In this document: positions 11,605 to 19,879 of the stretch, in pieces | How the letters are laid out: every line of letters starts with the position of its first letter | Position numbering within the stretch: the stretch's first letter is position 1 | DNA from: an uncultured Synechococcus sp. | GTDB taxonomy: Bacteria > Cyanobacteriota > Cyanobacteriia > PCC-6307 > Cyanobiaceae | Direction of reading: 5' to 3' | Length of the DNA stretch: 43,851 nt | Assembly (NCBI GenBank): GCA_913052185.1 | Contig: CAJXFG010000003.1 | Coordinates: 1 to 43,851, forward strand | Made by a program: the position numbers and the translations under genes | Notes under the pieces: model-generated | What the model was told of the DNA's origin: nothing | Seen by the model: only the letters and a program-made list of their open reading frames with translations | Database searches by the model: none

Positions 11605-11901
11605 TCACTGCCTGGAGCCGAGATCCTCCAGTTGACGGCGCACATCCGCGATTGCCGAATTCAGCTGTTCGACCCGAGCCTCCAGGTGGCTGTCGGCATC
11701 CACCTCGGGTCGGTCTCCGGCACTGATTGCCTCGCTGCCGTCCTGCATGCGCGGTGCGTAGAGCATCGACCGCTGGTTGCGCAGGCGACGGCGACGGTCA
11801 GCCTCCGAAAGCAGCCACCAGCCAAAGCCTGCGGCGCCCAGAACGGCGCCACTCACCAGCGTGGCCAGAGTTCCTGATGCAGAGTCCTGCTGCCGCGCCA
11901 T
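11605..11901 (-). CDS. Small single-TM hypothetical protein with C-terminal coiled coil
   Basis: [45 protein letters not shown]...[26 protein letters not shown]. Confidence 0.6.
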   Translation of the reverse strand: MARQQDSASGTLATLVSGAVLGAAGFGWWLLSEADRRRRLRNQRSMLYAPRMQDGSEAISAGDRPEVDADSHLEARVEQLNSAIADVRRQLEDLGSRQ

Positions 11902-11925
11902 GGGCTTCCATTGAATGCATCCAGC

Positions 11926-12543
11926 CTAGTTCGGCTGAGAGGTTCTGATTCCCAGTCTCTGCAGGGGATCACCGATTCCTGGAAGGATCCGGTTTCGCTC
12001 ATCGAGGTCCGCATCGATGCAGGCTGTGTGGATGGTGATCTCCGGGTAGGCCTCGCCGATGCGTTTCAGTCCTGGACTGGCGCTGAGGGCAGTGATGACC
12101 CGCAGCCTCGGCGCTTCGACGCCCAGTTGCTCCAGCCTTTCAAGCAGGCCCATCAGCTCGTCGCCATGACGGATCTGATCCAGAAGCAGCACCACACCTG
12201 CCTGGCTTTCAATCGCGTCCGGCAGTCCAGCCAGGCAGAGCTCAGCATTGGGCAGCACCTGGCGGGCACCCTGCCAGAGGTGGAGTCCACCCGGGATCAT
12301 CGGCACGGCCAGCAGTGGCACGGCTGACTCGATCACGGTGCCCTCCGTGCTGCCCAGAGGGGTTTTCACCACATCTCTGCGATGGGGCAGCCAGTCACGC
12401 AACGCTTCGTAGCTGAGCCAGCGGCCCAGTTCCTCCATGGCGGTTCGGAACAACGCCGGTGGCGTTCCCTCATGCCTCAGCACGGTCAGCCAGTGGGCGA
12501 TCAGGGGGTGGGGCGGCACCACCACCCGGAGAGTCTTGGCCAT
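11926..12543 (-). CDS. upp: Uracil phosphoribosyltransferase
   Basis: MAKTLRVVVPPHPLIAHWLTVLRHEGTPPALFRTAMEELGRWLSYEALRDWLP; UPRT-like N-terminus and VVLLLDQIRHGDELMGLLERLEQLGV. Confidence 0.85.
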   Translation of the reverse strand: MAKTLRVVVPPHPLIAHWLTVLRHEGTPPALFRTAMEELGRWLSYEALRDWLPHRRDVVKTPLGSTEGTVIESAVPLLAVPMIPGGLHLWQGARQVLPNAELCLAGLPDAIESQAGVVLLLDQIRHGDELMGLLERLEQLGVEAPRLRVITALSASPGLKRIGEAYPEITIHTACIDADLDERNRILPGIGDPLQRLGIRTSQPN

Positions 12544-12630
12544 GACGCGTGGCTGGGCAGTCGTCTGCCATATCGTGACGGCTCAAGTTACGGCAGTTGT
12601 TCCCAGGAGCCTGTCGAGCGTTCATTCACC

Positions 12631-13161
12631 ATGTTCTTGCCAGCACCTTTTCCGTCTGTTGTCCGGCGCCTGATCGCCTCGTTGTTCTGTGGTCTGCTTG
12701 TTGTGACCGGGCTTGTCACCACTGCTGGTTCTGCGCATGCGATCACGGCTCCCGAGCTTCGTGGTCAACGGGCTGTTCAGGACATCACAGCCGACATGCA
12801 TGGACGCGACCTCAAGGAAAAGGAATTCCTGAAGGCAGATCTGCGCGAGGTCAATCTCAGTGAGACGGATCTCCGGGGTGCCGTGATCAACACATCCCAG
12901 CTGCAGGGTGCTGATCTACGCGGAGCGGACCTTGAAGATGTGGTGGCGTTCTCCAGCCGCTTCGATGGTGCGGACCTTCGCGACGCCAACTTCACCAATG
13001 CGATGTTGATGCAGAGCCGTTTCAATGATGCAGAGATCGAAGGGACCGATTTCAGCAACGCGGTGATCGATCTCACGCAGCTCAAGGCTTTGTGCAGTCG
13101 TGCCAGTGGTGTCAACAGCCGCAGCGGCCTCAGCACCCGTGAATCGCTCGGGTGTCGCTGA
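12631..13161 (+). CDS. Secreted (probably thylakoid-lumenal) pentapeptide-repeat protein
   Basis: Signal peptide (LFCGLLVVTGLVTTAGSAHA) then A(D/N)LxG-type repeats: LKEKEFLKADLREVNLSETDLRGAVINTSQLQGADLRGADLEDV... ATG at 12631 preferred over 12382. Confidence 0.9.
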   Translation: MFLPAPFPSVVRRLIASLFCGLLVVTGLVTTAGSAHAITAPELRGQRAVQDITADMHGRDLKEKEFLKADLREVNLSETDLRGAVINTSQLQGADLRGADLEDVVAFSSRFDGADLRDANFTNAMLMQSRFNDAEIEGTDFSNAVIDLTQLKALCSRASGVNSRSGLSTRESLGCR

Positions 13162-14234
13162 TGCCTTCACGGCTTCCGGTCACTGTCATCACCGGGTTCC
13201 TTGGTGCCGGTAAGACCACACTTCTTCGTCATCTCCTGGTCAACAGTGGCCAGCGTCTGGCCGTGATGGTCAATGAATTCGGCACGGTCGGTCTCGACGG
13301 TGATCTGATCCGCAGCTGTGGTTTCTGCCCCGACGACGAGGTCGATGCCCGGTTGGTGGAGCTCAACAACGGCTGTCTGTGCTGCACGGTGCAGGACGAT
13401 TTCCTCCCGACGATGGAGACATTGCTCCAACGTGCCGAGCAGCTGGATGGCATCGTCGTTGAGACCAGCGGCCTCGCTCTGCCCAGGCCTTTGCTGCAGG
13501 CTCTTGAATGGCCAGCCATCCGTAAGCGGGTGCATGTGAATGGTGTGGTCACCGTTGTGGATGGGGAGGCACTCAGTGCCGGCAGTCCCGTCGGAGATCC
13601 TGCGGCCCTCGAGCGTCAGCGTCAGCAGGATCCCAATCTGGATCACCTCACAGCCATCGATGACTTGTTCAGGGATCAACTTGAGGCCGCCGATCTCGTC
13701 CTGATCAGCCGATCGGATTGTCTTGATGCTTCCCAGACGGAGACCGTGCAGCAGCAACTGGCTTCACGGCTGAGGTCGGGAGCCAGAACCCTTGCCATGT
13801 CGCGCGGCGTTGTCGACCCATCTCTGGTGCTGGGACTCAACGGTTCAAGGCCGCACGTCGACCACGATGCCAGCCATCACGACGGTCACCACCATCACGA
13901 TGACGACCACCATCACCATCACGATCACACCCATGTGGAGGCTGTCAGCGGTCAGATCCGTCTGGAGAGATCCTTCGAACGTGACGAGCTCGAACAGCTC
14001 CTCCGGAGCTTTGTCACTGACCATGATGTGATCCGGCTCAAGGGTCGTCTCTGGTTGCAGGGCAAAAGCCTTCCGCTTCAGATCCAGATGGTCGGACCTC
14101 GTCTTGAGAGCTGGTTTGAGTCAGCACCGGCATTGGCCTGGAAGCCTGAGGGGGCAAACGGTCTGGAGTTGGTGGTCATCGGGTTGCAGAACGATGCCAC
14201 GCAACAGCTGGAACATTGTCTTGAGGCCGTCTGA
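13161..14234 (+). CDS. CobW/COG0523-family GTP-binding metallochaperone with His-rich loop
   Basis: VTVITGFLGAGKTTLLRHLL (Walker A), NNGCLCCTVQDD (CxCC metal motif), and the His/Asp-rich run HDASHHDGHHHHDDDHHHHHDHTH. Confidence 0.95.
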   Translation: MPSRLPVTVITGFLGAGKTTLLRHLLVNSGQRLAVMVNEFGTVGLDGDLIRSCGFCPDDEVDARLVELNNGCLCCTVQDDFLPTMETLLQRAEQLDGIVVETSGLALPRPLLQALEWPAIRKRVHVNGVVTVVDGEALSAGSPVGDPAALERQRQQDPNLDHLTAIDDLFRDQLEAADLVLISRSDCLDASQTETVQQQLASRLRSGARTLAMSRGVVDPSLVLGLNGSRPHVDHDASHHDGHHHHDDDHHHHHDHTHVEAVSGQIRLERSFERDELEQLLRSFVTDHDVIRLKGRLWLQGKSLPLQIQMVGPRLESWFESAPALAWKPEGANGLELVVIGLQNDATQQLEHCLEAV

Positions 14235-14602
14235 TGCGACGTTGCTGCGCTGCCATCACGGCCGCTGGTCTTCTCGGAATCGGCTGGACACCGTGCACTG
14301 CCGTCAGGGCGGATCAACTGGAGCTGGAGAGACGCTCGAGTGTCAGCTACCGCTGCGGTGGCGGAGAGCAGATCAAAGCCAGTTATTACGGTCTTCGCGA
14401 TCGCTCTCTGGACTTTGTGCGTCTTCAACTTCCGGATGGTCGTGAGCTGACGTTGCCACAGGTTTCCTCGGCATCGGGGGCCCGATTCAGTGCTGATCGC
14501 GACTTCACATGGTGGATCAAAGGCAACAGCGGCTTTCTTCAACAGCGTGACGCGCAGGGTCAGTGGCGCGTCACCCTGAACGCCTGCGATTCAGCGACCT
14601 AG
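14234..14602 (+). CDS. Secreted MliC-like (C-type lysozyme inhibitor superfamily) protein
   Basis: Signal peptide; YRCGGGEQIKASYYG...VRLQLPDGRELTLPQVSSASGARFSADRDFTWWIKGNSGFLQQ matches the MliC pattern (YxC..G..., sASGaRY, fWxKG..a.L). Confidence 0.65.
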   Translation: MRRCCAAITAAGLLGIGWTPCTAVRADQLELERRSSVSYRCGGGEQIKASYYGLRDRSLDFVRLQLPDGRELTLPQVSSASGARFSADRDFTWWIKGNSGFLQQRDAQGQWRVTLNACDSAT

Positions 14603-14621
14603 CGGCCTGGATACTGGTCTT

Positions 14622-15230
14622 TCAATCACGAACCTCAAGCCGATCAGTACCACTGCGTTCGATCAGTTGAGCCAGTTCAAGCATGTCGGCTCTGTTGACA
14701 AGGCCGATGCAACCCAGGGTGCCGCTGTTGGCATTCCGGAGTCCTGCGCTGGGATCCAGATGGATGCCCAGCACTCTGCGCCCGGTCACGAACGTGGGCT
14801 CGATGCTGATCCACACAGGGCCAAGCTCGGGATAGGCGCCGTCGTTGAGAGGCTCGACAACCCCCACGCTGTAGCGCCCGACGGGTAGTGGAGCACGGCT
14901 TCCCATGCGGTCACGATCCGCGTTCTGCCGGTTTGCCCTGCCGCTGACGGCGTCGAAACGGCGAAGGGGTTCCCCAGGGATTTCAACCTTGAGATTCCAG
15001 ATGGGATCTCCGGTTGCCTGCAGCTGCCGCTCCGTTCGTTCCAGCACGAGTGTGGGAACCGGATCTTCCTTCGGAGGTGCAGGCTCCAGCAACGCCATCA
15101 GCGACTGTCGTTGAGGTGGCTGCGCTTCAGCCCTTGCCTCAGACGACAAACCTGCACCTGCCACAACCAGGGCCAGGGTCAGACCTGAAACCAGGGGGCT
15201 GATCAGAGGACGAGTTCCGGCGATTTGCAT
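14622..15230 (-). CDS. L,D-transpeptidase (YkuD)-like secreted protein
   Basis: Signal peptide; PLPVGRYSVG...VLGIHLDPSAGLRNANSGTLGCIGL resembles the YkuD catalytic H...GC region. Confidence 0.75.
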   Translation of the reverse strand: MQIAGTRPLISPLVSGLTLALVVAGAGLSSEARAEAQPPQRQSLMALLEPAPPKEDPVPTLVLERTERQLQATGDPIWNLKVEIPGEPLRRFDAVSGRANRQNADRDRMGSRAPLPVGRYSVGVVEPLNDGAYPELGPVWISIEPTFVTGRRVLGIHLDPSAGLRNANSGTLGCIGLVNRADMLELAQLIERSGTDRLEVRD

Positions 15231-15299
15231 CCCGTTGGCAGAAAACCTGCCCTTACCTAAGGGGGATGATTATCCCTTGATGAACGAATAAACGGTTTC

Positions 15300-15857
15300 T
15301 CAGCTGGCCTTGAGTTGGCGCCAGTCCAGGCCTGGGCAATGGGCAACGATCGCCGCCGTTCTGACCATGTAATCCCCATAGGCGGGAAGCTGTCGAAGCA
15401 GCGCGCGCTCCTCTCGTCGTGCCTTCCCCACCAGGACTCCTGCGAGACCAAGCAGGAGCAGGAGATGCAAGAGGCTTCCCAAGGCGATCACCACTCCTAG
15501 CGAACACACCAGAACCGCTCGGTAAAGAGGATGTCGGCAGTGTGCATAGACCCCTGTGGTCACCAGAGCCGCTCCCTGTTTGGGGTCTGGCAACGGAGAC
15601 AGGCTGGGGCCAAGTGCCAGGAAGCCCTGCAGGGCCAAGACCAGTCCCAGCCCCAGGGTCATCAGGCCCATCAGTTGAACAGCATGAGGCCAGTCAATCC
15701 CGAAGGCCTGTGGCTTCGGCCAGGCAGGGGCCAGATGACAGCTGATCAGGGTCAGCTGTGCCAGCAGCCACCACTCACCGCGGCGGTTGTTGAGCCAACC
15801 TTCCCAGCTCAGTCCCCAGCCTGTGAATGCTTGCTTCCAGTCGGACACGGTGGGCAC
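15300..15857 (-). CDS. Isoprenylcysteine carboxyl methyltransferase-like / PEMT-type membrane methyltransferase
   Basis: Several TM segments with GVYAHCRHPLYRAVLVCSLGVV...ARREERALLRQLPAYGDYM. Confidence 0.75.
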   Translation of the reverse strand: MPTVSDWKQAFTGWGLSWEGWLNNRRGEWWLLAQLTLISCHLAPAWPKPQAFGIDWPHAVQLMGLMTLGLGLVLALQGFLALGPSLSPLPDPKQGAALVTTGVYAHCRHPLYRAVLVCSLGVVIALGSLLHLLLLLGLAGVLVGKARREERALLRQLPAYGDYMVRTAAIVAHCPGLDWRQLKAS

Positions 15858-15916
15858 CTCCCATCACGGCTGTCCCGGGAGTGGGACCATGCATCAATCC
15901 TGACGTCCGATGCATC

Positions 15917-16621
15917 ATGAGAACCGTCGTGATCACAGGTTCCAACAGGGGTATCGGAGCTGCGGTGGCGCATACCCTGCTCCAGCAGGGGCATCGTGTC
16001 TGCCTGGCAGTGCGTGAGCCTGAGAGATTGCTGGGAACTGATCTGGATCCAGGCCAGGCACCCGAGAAACTCATCGCATGCCCCTATGACGCTCGGGTGC
16101 CAGAGGATGCTCAACGGATCGTCGAGAGGGCTCTGACGCACTTTGGCTCTCTGGACACGCTCATTCACTGCGCCGGGATTCTGCGTCGCACCCCTCTGCT
16201 ATTCAGTGAGGAGCAACGTCATGAGCCGGACGAACTCTGGTCTGTGAATGTGATGGGGCCATGGTGGTTGACCCGGGCTGCCTGGCCTGCACTTGTGGAG
16301 TCCGGGCGGGGTCGGATCCAGGTGCTGGTTTCCATGAGTGGCAAGCGTTGCAAAGGAACGCTTGCTGGTTACACAGCAAGCAAATTCGCATTGATGGGCC
16401 TGTGCCAGGCCATGCGCAACGAGGGCTGGGACCAGGGGATTCGTGTCACGGCCGTCTGTCCCGGCTGGGTCAACACAGAGATGGCCGCAGGGGTCAAAAC
16501 AATGCCGCCCGAGCAGATGACGCAGCCCCAGGATCTGGCGAGTCTCTGCGCCCATCTGCTCACACTGCCTTCGGCAGCGGTGCCGTTTGAGTGCGCTGTC
16601 AATGCATCGCTGGAGCGGTGA
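15917..16621 (+). CDS. Short-chain dehydrogenase/reductase
   Basis: MRTVVITGSNRGIGAAVAHTLLQQGH (TGxxxGIG), VSMSGKRCKGTLAGYTASKFALMGL (YxxxK). ATG at 15917 preferred over 15827. Confidence 0.92.
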   Translation: MRTVVITGSNRGIGAAVAHTLLQQGHRVCLAVREPERLLGTDLDPGQAPEKLIACPYDARVPEDAQRIVERALTHFGSLDTLIHCAGILRRTPLLFSEEQRHEPDELWSVNVMGPWWLTRAAWPALVESGRGRIQVLVSMSGKRCKGTLAGYTASKFALMGLCQAMRNEGWDQGIRVTAVCPGWVNTEMAAGVKTMPPEQMTQPQDLASLCAHLLTLPSAAVPFECAVNASLER

Positions 16622-16972
16622 TCAATCCAGAGGGATCTCCCCTCTGGCACAAACCTCGTTCCAGCAGAGCGTCTGTTCCGCAATCCAGCGAGCCTTCACT
16701 GTGGTCCAGTCGCTTTGCTCATTGAGCTGCATCCGCATCTGACCGCTGCCGTCATGGCGGAAGCGGACGGTGCGGTTCTCGAATGCGAGTTGCCAGCTGG
16801 CTCCAGGCTGATCGCTTTCGTAGCGACAGAGCTGCCAATCCTGCTGCTGTTGCCGGCACTCCACAGGCAGGCTGAGTGCTGGTCTGGCTGGAGCCGCCAT
16901 GCCGAGTCCCGCCGTGATCATCAGCGCGGCAGGCGTCAGTGAGCGGATCAGGGGCGCCAGTGGAACGATCAC
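16622..16972 (-). CDS. Secreted hypothetical protein
   Basis: Signal peptide (LTPAALMITAGLGMAAPARPALS) and cysteine-containing mature domain; stop directly abuts the SDR stop. Confidence 0.6.
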   Translation of the reverse strand: MIVPLAPLIRSLTPAALMITAGLGMAAPARPALSLPVECRQQQQDWQLCRYESDQPGASWQLAFENRTVRFRHDGSGQMRMQLNEQSDWTTVKARWIAEQTLCWNEVCARGEIPLD

Positions 16973-17073
16973 GGACCGGCTATCGCGTGGAAGGGGCTGT
17001 TTTCAACCTGCATTTCGTCGAACGAAAGCGGTCCCCTGGCCTGTCAAGATTTAACAATTGCCGCTCGGAGCCC

Positions 17074-17328
17074 GTGCCGCGTTACCAAGCCCGTGTTCTG
17101 GTGCATCTGCGCCCATCGGTTCTCGATCCAGCCGGAGAGGCCGCCCGGGCTGCCGCCTCCCGCCTCGGTGTGGATGGAGTGGAGCGACTGCGCATCGGCA
17201 AAGCCGTGGAACTGGAGCTGGAGGCGGCCGACGAAGCGGAAGCACGGCGAAACCTGGAGTTGCTCAGCGATCGGCTGCTGGCCAATCCTGTGATCGAGAA
17301 CTGGACTCTTGAGCTGACCCAGTCATGA
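17074..17328 (+). CDS. purS: Phosphoribosylformylglycinamidine synthase subunit PurS
   Basis: GTG start; [51 protein letters not shown]...[14 protein letters not shown]. Confidence 0.92.
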   Translation: MPRYQARVLVHLRPSVLDPAGEAARAAASRLGVDGVERLRIGKAVELELEAADEAEARRNLELLSDRLLANPVIENWTLELTQS

Positions 17329-17978
17329 CCATCGGGGTTGTCGTTTTTCCAGGATCCAACTGCGATCGCGATGTTCGCTGGGCCACAGAGGGATGTCTGG
17401 GTCTGCCCACGCGCTATCTCTGGCATGAGGAACGGGATCTCAGTGGTCTTGATGCTGTCGTGCTTCCCGGAGGATTCAGTTACGGGGACTACCTGCGCTG
17501 CGGAGCGATTGCCAGATTCGCTCCGGTTCTTGAATCACTGCTGACCTTTGCTTCATCCGGTGGACGGGTGCTGGGCATCTGCAATGGTTTCCAGGTGTTG
17601 ACGGAGCTGGGACTGCTGCCTGGCGCGCTCACCCGCAACCGTGATCTCCATTTCATCTGTGAGGACACCGCCCTTTCTGTGGTGAGTGATCGCTCGCCAT
17701 GGTTGTCGTCTCACGATCGCGGAAGTCAGTTCTCCCTGCCCATTGCCCATGGTGAAGGGCGTTACCACTGCAGCGATGACACGCTCAAGCAGCTGCAGGA
17801 TGATGACGCCATTGCCCTGCAGTACTGCACGAACCCCAACGGATCCGTGTCTGATATCGCCGGCATCACCAATGCCTCGGGTTCGGTTCTTGGCCTGATG
17901 CCTCACCCTGAGCGCGCCTGTGATCCACACACAGGTGGCACGGCCGGTCGCGCCATCCTGGAAGCGCTGCTCTCCTGA
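17325..17978 (+). CDS. purQ: Phosphoribosylformylglycinamidine synthase subunit PurQ
   Basis: [22 protein letters not shown]...[24 protein letters not shown]...[24 protein letters not shown]...MPHPERA. ATGA overlap with purS. Confidence 0.97.
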   Translation: MTIGVVVFPGSNCDRDVRWATEGCLGLPTRYLWHEERDLSGLDAVVLPGGFSYGDYLRCGAIARFAPVLESLLTFASSGGRVLGICNGFQVLTELGLLPGALTRNRDLHFICEDTALSVVSDRSPWLSSHDRGSQFSLPIAHGEGRYHCSDDTLKQLQDDDAIALQYCTNPNGSVSDIAGITNASGSVLGLMPHPERACDPHTGGTAGRAILEALLS

Positions 17979-17981
17979 CCC

Positions 17982-18956
17982 ATGCGTCGTCGTTCTCTTC
18001 TGGCGCTGGCGCTCTCTGCCGGCTCAGGGGTTGTTGCGTCCGTCGCTGGAGGTCAGGCCAAGGCCGCCTCAGGGTTCCGATCACTTCGGCCTTTGGCTCC
18101 ACTCCGCCCTGGTTCACGGTTGAGGGCCATCAATCCAGGCACCTGGATGGACCCCGATACGGATTTCACACCGCTGATGCAGCGTTGCGCTGCACAGGGA
18201 TGGAGTCTTGAAATCCCAGAGAGCGTCAGAGGGCAGTGGCAATGGTTTTCAGCAACGGATGCTCAGCGGCGCGCGTCACTTGAGGAGGCTTGGAATGATC
18301 CGACGCTCGATGGCGTGGTGTATGTCGGAGGTGGCTGGGGTGCTGCGCGAGTTCTTGAGTCAGGACTGAGGTTTCCCAGGCGGCCTTTCTGGTCTCTGGG
18401 CTTCTCTGACAGCAGTGCCCTTCTGCTGGCGCAGTGGCAGGCCGGTCTGCTGGGCGCTGTCCACGGGTCTGCCTGGGGCGTTGATGAACAGTGGCAACGC
18501 ACGGTCGACCTGATGTGCGGACGACCGACCCCTCCCTTGCAAGGCCGTGGGTTGCGTGGCCTTAAGGCCTTGGGTCGACTGGTCGTCACCAACCTGACGG
18601 TTGCAACGCATCTCATTGGCACCCGATGGTTTCCCTCGCTCAAAGGAGCGATTCTGGTGCTGGAGGATGTGGGCGAGGCGCCCTATCGGGTGGATCGAAT
18701 GCTCACCCAGTGGCGAAGTGCCGGTCTTTTGAACGGTCTGTCAGGCGTGGCCTGTGGTCGTTTCAGCTGGAAGAAAGATGACATCCTTCCTGGCGACTTC
18801 ACGATGGCGGAAATTCTTGAAGAACGCCTGGGGGATCTCGGCGTGCCCCTGGTTGTGGATCTTCCCCTGGGACATGGTTTGCCGAACATGGCACTCCCGC
18901 TGGGTCGGCAAGCATTGCTCGATGCGAGATCAGGACAACTCTCCCTGCAGACCTGA
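17982..18956 (+). CDS. LD-carboxypeptidase family (S66, LdcA/MccF-like) with possible Tat signal
   Basis: MRRRSLLALALSAGSGVVASVAGGQAKA leader; LRAINPGTWMD...DPTLDGVVYVGGGWGAARVLE...WSLGFSDSSALLLAQW...GAVHGSAWG. Confidence 0.85.
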   Translation: MRRRSLLALALSAGSGVVASVAGGQAKAASGFRSLRPLAPLRPGSRLRAINPGTWMDPDTDFTPLMQRCAAQGWSLEIPESVRGQWQWFSATDAQRRASLEEAWNDPTLDGVVYVGGGWGAARVLESGLRFPRRPFWSLGFSDSSALLLAQWQAGLLGAVHGSAWGVDEQWQRTVDLMCGRPTPPLQGRGLRGLKALGRLVVTNLTVATHLIGTRWFPSLKGAILVLEDVGEAPYRVDRMLTQWRSAGLLNGLSGVACGRFSWKKDDILPGDFTMAEILEERLGDLGVPLVVDLPLGHGLPNMALPLGRQALLDARSGQLSLQT

Positions 18957-18974
18957 AGCATTTTTGGGTGCGAA

Positions 18975-19631
18975 TTAACTGTTTTTTCGTGCTGTTCTTT
19001 TCCTCAAGGCCAGGTCCATGGGAATGATTCCCACACTGAGATAAGGCACCAGTTGAGGTGAAAATTCGGCGGCAATGCCAATCAACAGAAAAGCGCAGAC
19101 GAAGCTTGCACCTCGATATCGTTTGAGACCTGAATGTTGGCGACGTTCAAGGAGTGCCGACTCCTCAAGCAGCTCTGGCTTCTGCCAGGCATGGATTGCA
19201 ACAAGCCATCCAATGCCGCTGATCAGTGCAAGAGTCCACCAGTACAGGAGGCCAACCCCCTGGGTTTCAGCCAGCTGCCCATCATTCAGCGAACCATAAA
19301 GTGCTGTTGGCCAGGGAAGAAAGACAATCAAGGCCATCCATAACGAATTCAGCCAGAAAATCGTTGCGTCAAAAGACCTCATTGAATTAAAGACCTGATT
19401 ATGTTTTAGCCACAAAACAGAAAGAATTAAAAAGCTGAACCAAAACACGAAGATCTGAGAAGAATTATCGCTGATTAATTTCCAGATCGATTCTCCAGCA
19501 GTTGCTTTGATGTCAACCAGTGGAAGCAGCTGCAGAGTGATGGCAATGGCCACGACTGCATCGGTGAAATTGATCAGTCGATCGAATGATCGCCGTTGAA
19601 CAGCTGAGATTGGCTTATGACTGTCTTCCAT
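18975..19631 (-). CDS. TMEM175/DUF1211-family integral membrane protein (potassium-channel family)
   Basis: RSFDRLINFTDAVVAIAITLQLLPLVDI matches the TMEM175 TM1 motif (RxxxFSDxVxAIAiTLL, here FTD); hydrophobic TMs follow. Confidence 0.8.
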   Translation of the reverse strand: MEDSHKPISAVQRRSFDRLINFTDAVVAIAITLQLLPLVDIKATAGESIWKLISDNSSQIFVFWFSFLILSVLWLKHNQVFNSMRSFDATIFWLNSLWMALIVFLPWPTALYGSLNDGQLAETQGVGLLYWWTLALISGIGWLVAIHAWQKPELLEESALLERRQHSGLKRYRGASFVCAFLLIGIAAEFSPQLVPYLSVGIIPMDLALRKRTARKNS

Positions 19632-19828
19632 TCTTGCTGGATCGCAGGATCTCTACGTTATAGCTTGCCTGGCAAAAACTTTGCTTGTAATCAATCGATT
19701 GGCTGATTGTATTGACTTCAATGCAATGATCTGGCTTTTTCTTTTCTGAATTTGCCTGAAGTTCAAGATCATTGCCTGGATGTATTGCTGCCATCGGATG
19801 CATTGCATTGCCCCCTGATCCAGCCATT

Positions 19829-19852
19829 AAAAAAGGGGCCTCCAGGGCCCCC
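19829..19852 (-). terminator. Rho-independent terminator downstream of class II fba
   Basis: Plus strand AAAAAA-GGGGCC-TCCAG-GGCCCC; on the minus strand a GC stem followed by TTTTTT. Confidence 0.8.
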
Positions 19853-19879
19853 TTCTGACTGATGAAATGATCTCTGGGA

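Noticed and set aside
13856-13935. CAC/GAC-rich low-complexity tract resembling an engineered His tag
   Set aside because: It is the in-frame His-rich metal-binding loop of the CobW-family protein, common in COG0523; not a cloning artefact.
17363-17375. GCGATCGC (HIP1 octamer) inside purQ
   Set aside because: The only copy I noticed in the window, so not evidence of HIP1 enrichment.
17982-18956. MccF-type microcin-immunity gene suggesting a bacteriocin locus
   Set aside because: S66-family proteins are mostly housekeeping LD-carboxypeptidases, and no microcin biosynthesis genes are nearby.
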